Assembly (NCBI GenBank): GCA_012735585.1
Contig: JAAYGX010000035.1
Location: 1-40,167 of the forward strand
Reading direction: 5' to 3'
From: Tissierella sp.
Lineage (GTDB): Bacteria; Bacillota; Clostridia; Tissierellales; Tissierellaceae
Length of the DNA stretch: 40,167 nucleotides
A program made the position numbers and the translations under genes. The stretch's first letter is position 1; each line of letters opens with the position of its first letter. Shown here in pieces: positions 25,564-33,087 of this stretch. The notes beneath the pieces were generated by a model. That model was not told the DNA's origin. It ran no database searches and worked only from the letters and a program-made list of their open reading frames with translations.

Positions 25564-26181
25564 TTAGTTAGTTTTCTTCTTTTTATTAAGTACTACATTA
25601 AAAACTGCTATAAAGATGCCTAGTAATATAAAGGCTCCAGCAGGTGCTACCAATATACCAGCTCCTGGATAAGCCTCTCCAAATACATTTATAACAAAAT
25701 CTGTACCACCTAAAAATGTACCATTACCAAAAACTTCCCTAACAATTCCTAATACAGTAACAGCAAAAGTAAACCCTAATCCCATTCCTAACCCATCAAC
25801 CATTGATGGAACAACACTGTTTTTAGAAGCAAAAGACTCAGCCCTTGCAAGGATTGTACAGTTTACCACTATTAAAGGTAAGAAAATTCCTAGTGCATTG
25901 TAAATTGATTGCATATATGCATTTAAAAACATCTCTAATAGTGTTACAAATGTTGCTATTACAACGATAAAAGCCGGGATACGGATCTTATCTGGAATTA
26001 TATTTCTCATTAATGAAATAACTATATTTGAACCTAATAATACAGCCGTTACAGCTAAACCCATTGATAACCCATTTACTGTAGTAGTAGTTACAGCCAA
26101 CACTGAACACAAACCTACTAATTGTACCAATACAGGGTTTTCTTTAAAAATACCATTTTTAAATATATTAGATAGTTTCAA
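25564..26181 (-). CDS. rnfE: Rnf complex membrane subunit E
   Basis: Second half of the RnfA/RnfE pair, six hydrophobic helices. LVQLVGLCSVLAVTTTTVNG and GIFLPLIVVNCTILARAES carry the paired conserved cysteines; MVDGLGMGLGFTFAVTVLG is typical. The frame starts with GTG at 26196, but this lies within the ribosome site GGAGGTGG; TTG 26181, 5 nt beyond it, gives MKLSNIFKNGIFKENPVLVQ and 205 residues, matching the family. Confidence 0.95.
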   Translation of the reverse strand: MKLSNIFKNGIFKENPVLVQLVGLCSVLAVTTTTVNGLSMGLAVTAVLLGSNIVISLMRNIIPDKIRIPAFIVVIATFVTLLEMFLNAYMQSIYNALGIFLPLIVVNCTILARAESFASKNSVVPSMVDGLGMGLGFTFAVTVLGIVREVFGNGTFLGGTDFVINVFGEAYPGAGILVAPAGAFILLGIFIAVFNVVLNKKKKTN

Positions 26182-26201
26182 TGTTTCCACCTCCACTTAA
26201 T

Positions 26202-27281
26202 TTATTGTGTGATTAAATTTATAAATGCTTCTCTAGCTCCGTTTACACCATATAATACGCCATCTGTAGAAACAGTTGCACCAGAGATTAATTGAACTTC
26301 ATTATCTGATGAAGGTGTGCCTACTGGAACAAGAGCTTCTTCTGTTCCCTTACCTACAAATGAATCAGTAAAGTCTGCTTCTTCTACTTTTGTACCTAGG
26401 CCTGGAGTTTCGCTGTTTGCACCTACTTTAATACCAGTTAATGTACCATCAACATTTATACCAGTCATTACAGGGATTTCTCCACCATAACCACCTGAAA
26501 TTGTTTTAAATACATACCCGATTACTTCTCCACCAGCATTTGCCTCAAAGATTTCTTGAACAAATCTATTATCAGCCATTATAGTGTCTAATACACTCTC
26601 TTCTACTGGAGTGAATTCATCAGCATCAGCAAATAGTTCGTTGAAGAACCTAGCTTGTTTTTCCTCCTCTGTTTCTTCGATTATTGGTTCTACTTCCATA
26701 TCTGTAAAGTATCTTAGATATGCATCATTCGCATCATTTACACCTGATAAAACTGCAAAAGATGATATGGTAGCACCAGATATTGATAGAACTTCATTTT
26801 CAGCTGAAGGTGAACCTACTGCTACTAATTTTTCAGTAGTAGTTTTACCAACATACGAATCAGTAAAGTTAGGTTTTTCTATAGCATCACCTAGGTTTGG
26901 CGTCTCACTGTGAGTACCTATTCTGATACCAGCTACTGTATTATCAGCAGTACTTATACCAGCTATAGTATTAACTGCACCACCATATCCACCTGCCGAT
27001 ACTTGAAATGCATAACCTATAGTTTGATCGCCTGATTTAGCTTCTAATACACCATTAATATTTCCATTTGTTGATTGTATTTCAGCTAGCAAGTCTTCAT
27101 CTATCTCTACAAAATCATCTGCTTCAGGAAATATTTCTAAGAAAGCTCCAAATGCTTCTTCTCTTTCTCTTTCTGCAATTATTGGACCAGTGATTTCATT
27201 AGAGAATGCTAATATACCTGCAGCTACTGCCGAGATTAATAATAAAATTATTCCTAATCTTAAAGTTTCTTTCATATCCAT
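26202..27281 (-). CDS. rnfG: Rnf complex subunit G with two tandem FMN-binding domains
   Basis: RnfG is a membrane-anchored extracytoplasmic subunit carrying covalent FMN on a threonine, attached by ApbE. Usual length is about 180-210 residues; this one has 359. After a single helix (about 9-27) two homologous units follow at about 44-190 and 210-356, offset by 165 residues. Each repeats an acidic F-x-x-x-F-x-E-A/D-D lead, GGYGG (97-101, 263-267), HSETP/NSETP followed by GLG-like turns, TDSYVGK/TDSFVGK and the flavin attachment motif SGAT (T171 and T336). Both attachment threonines are kept, so two flavins are possible. An acidic linker (VEPIIEETEEE) joins the units. Between rnfD and rnfE. 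Confidence 0.93.
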   Translation of the reverse strand: MDMKETLRLGIILLLISAVAAGILAFSNEITGPIIAEREREEAFGAFLEIFPEADDFVEIDEDLLAEIQSTNGNINGVLEAKSGDQTIGYAFQVSAGGYGGAVNTIAGISTADNTVAGIRIGTHSETPNLGDAIEKPNFTDSYVGKTTTEKLVAVGSPSAENEVLSISGATISSFAVLSGVNDANDAYLRYFTDMEVEPIIEETEEEKQARFFNELFADADEFTPVEESVLDTIMADNRFVQEIFEANAGGEVIGYVFKTISGGYGGEIPVMTGINVDGTLTGIKVGANSETPGLGTKVEEADFTDSFVGKGTEEALVPVGTPSSDNEVQLISGATVSTDGVLYGVNGAREAFINLITQ

Positions 27282-27282
27282 A

Positions 27283-28227
27283 TTATTTTACCTCCCCAAA
27301 GACTTTTGGCTTTGTAAACCTTTCGATAATTGGGGTCATTATGTTCATCAATAATATAGAATAAGATACCCCTTCTGGCATGCCACCTTTTACTCTAATT
27401 AACGCTGTTAATAAACCACAACCAATGGCAAATATTATTTTACCTTTAGTTGTTATTGGTGAGGTTGTATAGTCAGTCGCCATGAAAAATGCTCCTAATA
27501 TAAGTCCTCCACCTAAGATGTGGTAAACTAATAAATCTGTATTAACACCTAAAATTAACAACACTATAGCAGTAGTGCCTATATAAATTACTGGGATTTT
27601 CCAATCTATAACTTTTCTAATAAGCAAGTATGCCCCACCAATTAATAATAGAAGTGCTGAGGTTTCACCTAAAGAGCCACCGATATCTCCTATAAACATT
27701 CTGGATAATGATGGTAACGCATCTACTCCACTACCGCCTTTAATCAATGCTAATGGTGTAGCACTTGTTATTCCATCAGTGTTAACATATGTAGCCATAA
27801 TTGATGGCCATGAAGCAACTAAGGCAGCTCTAGCCGCAAGTGCTGGGTTCATAAAATTTGAACCAATTCCACCAAAAAATTCTTTAACTACTACGATTGC
27901 AAAAAATGAACCAAATACAGCAATCCACCAAGGGGCATTAGCAGGTAGATTGAATGCTATTAAAATACCAGTAACTACGGCACTTAAGTCCCCAATCAAT
28001 ATGTCTTTCTTAAATAACTTCTTTATCAATATTTCAGATCCAACAGCTGAAGCTATTGAAACTAAAATAAGAATTAGTGCTGATATACCATAGAAATACA
28101 CGCTCCCTATTAACGCAGGCACCATCGCTATAATTACATCCAACATTAGTTTTTTTGTGGAATCACTAGATCTTATATGAGGTGCCAGAGACATGGTTAA
28201 GGCTTTATCTAATTCTACTTTATCCAT
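27283..28227 (-). CDS. rnfD: Rnf complex membrane subunit D
   Basis: RnfD is a membrane protein with covalent FMN and a role in ion translocation. GGIGSNFMNPALAARAALVASWP and the flavin attachment stretch ITSATPLALIKGG (Thr) are present, with about eight to nine helices and DYTTSPITTKGK near the C-terminus. The frame extends to a TTG at 28245, but TAGGAGGAAAT lies between it and ATG 28227, so the protein begins MDKVELDKALTMSLAPHI (314 residues). After rnfC, before rnfG. Confidence 0.95.
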   Translation of the reverse strand: MDKVELDKALTMSLAPHIRSSDSTKKLMLDVIIAMVPALIGSVYFYGISALILILVSIASAVGSEILIKKLFKKDILIGDLSAVVTGILIAFNLPANAPWWIAVFGSFFAIVVVKEFFGGIGSNFMNPALAARAALVASWPSIMATYVNTDGITSATPLALIKGGSGVDALPSLSRMFIGDIGGSLGETSALLLLIGGAYLLIRKVIDWKIPVIYIGTTAIVLLILGVNTDLLVYHILGGGLILGAFFMATDYTTSPITTKGKIIFAIGCGLLTALIRVKGGMPEGVSYSILLMNIMTPIIERFTKPKVFGEVK

Positions 28228-28245
28228 TCTATTTCCTCCTAACAA

Positions 28246-29574
28246 TTATGATTTTTTCCTTTGTGCAGTAATTTCTCTCTTTGCATGAGCAATAGACTCT
28301 GTTAAAGGTCTTTTTGCTGGGCAAATATATGAGCAACTACCACATTCTATACAAGCAAGAGCATTATATGATTCTGCTTCATCATACATGTCTTTTAGTG
28401 AGTATGCACTGATTGTTAATGGTAGTAGATAAGCAGGACATGCCTCTACACATTTACCACATTTTATACAAGGACTTGTTTTAACCGGTGCAGCTTCTTC
28501 TTCTGTAAGTACAATAATACCTGTTACTCCTTTAGTAATCGGTGTATCCAAAGTAAATTGTGTGAAACCAGTCATTGGTCCACCAGCTATAATTTTTCCT
28601 GGAGTACCCTTAAATCCGCCACATTGAGCTATTAAATCACCAATACTTGTCCCAATTTTAACCATTAGGTTTTTAGGTTCTTTTAAACCATTACCAGTAA
28701 CAGTCACTACTCTTTCATACAATGGTTTTCCATCTAATATCGCTTCTGCAAGTGCTGCGGATGTACATACATTTGTAACAAATGATTTAACATCTTTGGT
28801 TCTTCCACCTTGAGGAACTTTTCTTCCAATAACAGCATCAACTAATCTGTAAGATTCTCCTTGAGGGAATTTGGTTATTAAGCTAGCAACATGAATACTA
28901 TCATTTCCTTTTAATGACTCCTTTAAGGAAGCTATTGCATCATTTTTGTTGTCTTCAACCGCTATGTAACCACTATTTAAACCAAAATACTTCATCATCA
29001 CTTCTAAGCCATAGATTACTTTTTCTGGCGATTCTAACATAACCCTATGATCGGAAGTTAGATACGGTTCACATTCAGAACCATTTAGTATGATCGTATC
29101 TATACCAGCCTCAAGTGAAGTAGTAAACTTTGAATGCAATGGAAATGCCGCCCCACCTAATCCAGCTATTCCAGCTTCTCTTGATATAGCTAAGATTTCT
29201 TCACCTGTTAAACTCTCTAATTTCCCTTTTGGTTTTACAGATTCGTCTACCTCATTAAGTCCATCAGATTCAATAACTACACAGTCAACCTTATATCCAT
29301 CTGGAGTATAAAGTTTCTCAATGCCTATTACCTCACCTGAAATACTAGAATGAACTGGTACAGTAAGTGTTGCTTCTGAATCCCCAATTTTTTGGCCAAC
29401 TTTCACTGTATCACCTTTTTTTACCAAAGCTTTACAAGGTGCACCTACATGTTGGTGTAAAGGAATCTTTACTATACTTGGTTCTATAGCTTTTTCCACT
29501 GATTTATCTTTAGTAAATTCCTTTTGATCTTTAACATGAATTCCACCTTTGAAAGTGAGATTGTCAAGTCTCAT
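28246..29574 (-). CDS. rnfC: Rnf complex subunit C (NADH-binding)
   Basis: RnfC carries the NAD site and links to RnfB. TFKGGIHVKDQKE at the start, the glycine-rich GLGGAAFPLHSKF and ILNGSECEPYLTSDHR of the FMN/NAD fold, an SLBB region, and two 4Fe-4S motifs, CIKCGKCVEACP and CIECGSCSYICP, toward the C-terminus. The frame extends 25 codons upstream to 29649, through a hydrophobic stretch unlike RnfC. ATG 29574 after AGAGGTGG gives 442 residues, the normal size. First gene of rnfCDGEAB; an 11-bp palindrome and promoter lie just upstream. Confidence 0.96.
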   Translation of the reverse strand: MRLDNLTFKGGIHVKDQKEFTKDKSVEKAIEPSIVKIPLHQHVGAPCKALVKKGDTVKVGQKIGDSEATLTVPVHSSISGEVIGIEKLYTPDGYKVDCVVIESDGLNEVDESVKPKGKLESLTGEEILAISREAGIAGLGGAAFPLHSKFTTSLEAGIDTIILNGSECEPYLTSDHRVMLESPEKVIYGLEVMMKYFGLNSGYIAVEDNKNDAIASLKESLKGNDSIHVASLITKFPQGESYRLVDAVIGRKVPQGGRTKDVKSFVTNVCTSAALAEAILDGKPLYERVVTVTGNGLKEPKNLMVKIGTSIGDLIAQCGGFKGTPGKIIAGGPMTGFTQFTLDTPITKGVTGIIVLTEEEAAPVKTSPCIKCGKCVEACPAYLLPLTISAYSLKDMYDEAESYNALACIECGSCSYICPAKRPLTESIAHAKREITAQRKKS

Positions 29575-29617
29575 TCTTATTCCACCTCTTTGTTGTATTA
29601 TAGTAAAAATTATATAA

Positions 29618-29643
29618 TTAAGCTTAAAAAAATTTAAGCTTAA
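29618..29643. promoter_or_regulatory. Perfect 11-bp palindrome in the rnfC leader
   Basis: TTAAGCTTAAA (29618-29628), AAAA, TTTAAGCTTAA (29633-29643). It lies directly downstream of the candidate -10 and 44 nt before the rnfC start, so it could be a repressor operator or a 5' UTR hairpin. It has no T-run placed to act as terminator. Confidence 0.5.
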
Positions 29644-29654
29644 TACCAAAGAAT

Positions 29655-29683
29655 ATTATAACATTAATTGTTAAAAAAGTACA
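29655..29683 (-). promoter_or_regulatory. Candidate rnf operon promoter
   Basis: Minus strand TATAAT at 29660-29655 preceded by TGT, an extended -10. The element 17 bp upstream (TGTACT, 29683-29678) is a poor -35. No other hexamer pair in the 29575-29830 gap is better; the remainder of that gap is AT-rich and shows nothing else. Confidence 0.5.
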
Positions 29684-29836
29684 CAAGTTACAAAATATTA
29701 GATAAAAGATTGATAATTTTTTATAATAATTCAGTATAATACACATATATTATAAACCTTTGAATTCATATTGCAAGTTAAGATTATTGCATTTTTTGTA
29801 AATTCTGGTAGTCAAATATACGATCTTATATAGGTA

Positions 29837-29876
29837 TAAAAAATGAGGGTTTTTGAATTTTTATTCAAACCCTCAT
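29837..29876 (-). terminator. Terminator after tRNA-Leu(GAG)
   Basis: On the minus strand ATGAGGGTTTGAA, a short AT loop, then TTCAAAAACCCTCAT (two-base bulge), followed by six Ts (29842-29837). It lies 17 nt after the tRNA. Confidence 0.85.
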
Positions 29877-29892
29877 CAATCTATTTTTCTTA

Positions 29893-29977
29893 TGGTGCGA
29901 GAGAAGGGACTCGAACCCCCATGCCGTGAAGCATACGCCCCTCAAGCGTACGTGTCTACCAATTCCACCACTCTCGC
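29893..29977 (-). tRNA. tRNA-Leu (anticodon GAG)
   Basis: 85 nt including encoded CCA (29895-29893). Acceptor GCGAGAG pairs with CTCTCGC; D-arm contains TGGTAGACA; anticodon stem TACGC/GCGTA with loop TTGAGGG, anticodon GAG; long variable arm (TGCTTCACGGCA); T arm GGGGGTTCGAGTCCC. The long variable arm and anticodon both indicate leucine (codon family CUY). Confidence 0.95.
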
Positions 29978-29993
29978 TTATACATAAATGATA

Positions 29994-30025
29994 GCTTAAG
30001 TGTTTGACATATCAAACACTTAAGC
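29994..30025. repeat. Perfect 14-bp inverted repeat upstream of tRNA-Leu
   Basis: GCTTAAGTGTTTGA (29994-30007), CATA, TCAAACACTTAAGC (30012-30025). It lies between the end of the oligopeptide-binding gene (30074) and the tRNA (29977). It lacks a T-run on either strand, so it is not a standard terminator. It could be a processing site, protein-binding site or remnant element. Confidence 0.6.
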
Positions 30026-30073
30026 ATACAAGTAATATTATAAACTATAATTAAATTTTTTCAAGGGTTCTCC

Positions 30074-31789
30074 TTATTTAACTATATAACAATTTTCAAT
30101 TCCATTATATAGATTGAAAAAAGTAGGCTTCAATTCCCCGTGAACTTTTGTATCTACTAATAATCCTTTATTTAAAAAATATAAGCTAACATATGGTAGG
30201 TCTTCCACTATATGATTTTGAAGCTTTGAATATTAATCTACTTTGGATTCTATTGGGTTGTCAATTAATGTATCCCTTAATAAGAGGTCCATACTCTCAT
30301 TATTATAATTAATAAAATTTGTCCCTTTGCTAATCATACTACTATGATACATTGGGTATAGATTTGGTATTATAGAAGATTGCCACCCTAGTAATACCAT
30401 ATCATAGTCTCCCTTACTTATTTTACTATTAAATTCTTCCCAAATAGTTTCTGATTCAGCTTCATCATATTCTTTTGTGTATTGTGTGTTAAAGTCTAGT
30501 TTAACCTCAATACCAATGTCCCTTAAATTGTCCTTTATTAAATCTGCTACCAATCTCCTAGTACTGTTATTTACATTTGTGACAAGTCTTAGACTAAGAT
30601 CAACACCATTTTCATCCTCTAAAATGCCATCTTCGTCAATATCTTTGAAACCTGCTTTATTTAGTATTTCTAAAGCAATATCTTTATTGTATCCAAAAGT
30701 ATTTGCACCTGATGATAATAGATAGGAATCTGGATACATAGGGACATCTATTTGAGTTCCATGACCAAGATAAACCTTGTGAATGATATCTTGACGATTT
30801 ATTCCATAGGCTATAGCTTTTCTTATGGACTGCCCCTTTTCATCTTGCATTAATCCATTATTAAAGTTAAATCCTATAAATTCATAATTAGGAGATATAT
30901 ACTCAAGCACTTTTATCCTACTATTTTGTCTATACTTGTCCCAGTCTACCCCAATTGTTGATGCAAAGTTAATCTGCCCAGTTTCAAAAGCAGTTAGTAT
31001 TAGTTCCTCATCATCCAACACCCTTCCAACAATTTCATTGATGTAAGGAGTACCATTCCAGTAATTTTCATTTTTGTTAAGAGTAACAAATTTGTGCTTC
31101 TCATGGGATACGAATTTATAGGGACCAGTACCAATTGGCAAATAGTCATCTGTAACCAAAGCATTTATGATTGGGTTTTTATTTCCATTTTGTACAAAAA
31201 TATGTTTTGGTATAATTGGAAAAGTAAGTACTTCTAGATTGTTTAGATACTGTTTATCAAAGGTAATTTCAATATTATTATCATCTATTACCTTTGTATT
31301 AATTACAGTGTTGAAATTAATAACTCCATCAGCTCCTAAACTACTTTCCAAAATATTTCCGTATGTACTTTCCCTATTTGCATATTTTATAACATCTATT
31401 GTAAACTGGACATCTTCACTAGTAAAAGAGTTTCCATCATGCCATTGAATATCATTTTTCAGTTTTATGGAGATCGTTTTACCTTCATTGAAGATAAAAT
31501 AACTTTCTGCTAATTTAGGTTCAATGCTTAAATCTTGATTAAAATCAAATAAACCTTCAAATATCAACTTACTAAAATAATGATAGTGTGAGTTAGTAGT
31601 TAGTAATGGATTTAATGTACTAAAATTTGTTAAAGGAATTATAACCTGTCCACCTTCAGTAGGGGATAAATCCAGTGTACTATCATCATCATTTTCATAT
31701 ACCGTATCAATTACATTAGCTGGTCCACAACCAGTTAGTAGTAATATTATGGCCATAAATATGGCTATTAGATTTTTTTTCCAAATCAA
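30074..31789 (-). pseudogene. Family 5 oligopeptide/solute-binding lipoprotein, interrupted by an in-frame TAA
   Basis: Extracellular solute-binding lipoprotein of the OppA/DppA (SBP bac 5) family. The lipobox is LLTGCGPAN (Cys near residue 21). Family marks include PTEGGQVIIPL, IEPKLAESY and LKNDIQWHDGNSFTSEDV. The first frame ends at TAA (30235-30233, codon 519), too early for the family. The same frame continues without interruption for 52 codons to TAA at 30074, with NHIVEDLPYVSLYFLNKGLL and ELKPTFFNLYNGIENCYI, the expected C-terminal region. The full length of 571 is normal. One base change (for example GAA or AAA to TAA) explains it. The truncated protein lacks the last lobe-I strands and is probably inactive. 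The TTG start overlaps the upstream lytic transglycosylase stop (TTGA), so it ends the polA-coaE unit. No permease genes adjoin it. Confidence 0.85.
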
Positions 31790-32454
31790 ATTAAATCACC
31801 CTTACTATAGGAATTGGATATATTTAATATATTCTTCCTTAAACTATTCATAATTTCTATATACTTCATACCAAAATCGTCTGAATTACTAATTTTATTA
31901 TCATAGAATAAATTATATATTTTCAGGTTCGACTTAACTTTTACTAGGTATTCAGCAGTTTCTTTAAATGGTATATTATCTAAGTTTATCCCATCCTTAG
32001 AATAAAGTGAGTCTAGTCTCCATTTTTGTACATTACCACTACCCGCATTATATGCAGCTAAAATAAGGTCTAGATTATCACCAAATTCACTTTCCAACTT
32101 TGATAAGTACCATATTCCTATCCTTATATTTATCTCAGGAATAAAAAGCATGTTTTCATTATAGTTTTCAATATTTAACTCTTCACCTGCCCATTTTCCT
32201 GTTGTAGGCCCTATTTGCATCAATCCCCTTGCATCTTTTGGAGATACTGCATCTTTATTGTACTTACTTTCAACATTGATAATAGCAGACACTAATAAAG
32301 GGTCTACATCATATTCCTTTGCATATTTGTTTATATAATCAATATAATCAAATGGAAACAAAAAAGCAACTGCGGATAAAGCTATAGCTAATATAATTAA
32401 AATCATTAAAATTCTAGAAAACAACCTACTAAAAATTCTTTTTCTACGAAACAA
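31786..32454 (-). CDS. Lytic transglycosylase (SLT domain)
   Basis: Cleaves peptidoglycan glycan strands between MurNAc and GlcNAc. N-terminal signal anchor at about 12-32 is followed by the SLT fold: SAIINVESKYNKDAVSPKDARGLMQI with the catalytic Glu, then NIRIGIWYLSKLESEFG and LILAAYNAGSGNVQKW. 222 residues. TTG start after GGAGGGG, 15 nt downstream of coaE. A membrane-anchored soluble-type enzyme; order after coaE is common in Clostridia. Confidence 0.9.
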   Translation of the reverse strand: MFRRKRIFSRLFSRILMILIILAIALSAVAFLFPFDYIDYINKYAKEYDVDPLLVSAIINVESKYNKDAVSPKDARGLMQIGPTTGKWAGEELNIENYNENMLFIPEINIRIGIWYLSKLESEFGDNLDLILAAYNAGSGNVQKWRLDSLYSKDGINLDNIPFKETAEYLVKVKSNLKIYNLFYDNKISNSDDFGMKYIEIMNSLRKNILNISNSYSKGDLI

Positions 32455-32469
32455 ATAAACCCCTCCATA

Positions 32470-33087
32470 CTACAAAAATTTTCTTAAGAGTTCTTCCACA
32501 TTTTTATTTAATTGTGTTAAATCTCCATTGTTGTCTATTACTTTAGTGGCTTTTTCTTTTTTTTCCTTTAAGGGTATTTGGGCTTTTATTCTATCTGTAG
32601 CCTGTTTTTCACTTAGATTGTTTCTTGACATCAATCTCTTTAATTGAATATCTTCATCTACATATACTAACCAAACTTCATCAAATACTATCCCTCGATT
32701 TAGAAATTCATCATATCTCTCAAATAACAAAGGTATATCAAGAAATATAATATTGTTTTTGCTACATCCAATATTGACTTGATAATTTAACTCTTTAAAT
32801 ATATATGGATGAGTTATATTATTTAAAACTTGTAAAAGTTTTTTATCAGAAAAAACTAAATCCCCTAACATTTTTCTGTTTAGACTTTTATCATCATTTA
32901 ATATCATTTCACCAAAATACTCTATTATATCATTATATGCAGGTTTTCCTATTTCTACTACTTGTCTTGACACTAAATCTGCTTCTATTACTTTATAACC
33001 TTTGTTTATTAATATAGATGATACTGTAGATTTCCCTGAGGCAATACCACCAGTTAATCCAACAACTTTACATTTAGTGTGTTTCAT
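32470..33087 (-). CDS. coaE: Dephospho-CoA kinase
   Basis: Final step of coenzyme A synthesis, phosphorylating the 3'-OH of dephospho-CoA. Walker A is GLTGGIASGKSTVSS; EADLVSRQVVEIGKP and FLDIPLLFER are the substrate and Walker B regions; RLMSRNNLSEKQATDRI is the lid. The frame extends to 33117, but ATG 33087 (MKHTKCKVVGLTGG, 205 residues) is the natural start. It overlaps the last codons of polA, so translation is coupled. Confidence 0.94.
   Translation of the reverse strand: MKHTKCKVVGLTGGIASGKSTVSSILINKGYKVIEADLVSRQVVEIGKPAYNDIIEYFGEMILNDDKSLNRKMLGDLVFSDKKLLQVLNNITHPYIFKELNYQVNIGCSKNNIIFLDIPLLFERYDEFLNRGIVFDEVWLVYVDEDIQLKRLMSRNNLSEKQATDRIKAQIPLKEKKEKATKVIDNNGDLTQLNKNVEELLRKFL

Noticed and set aside
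29661-29690. Rex-type box (TTGTTAA...) upstream of rnfC
   Set aside because: Only the left half matches; the right half (GTACACAA) departs too far from TTAACAA.
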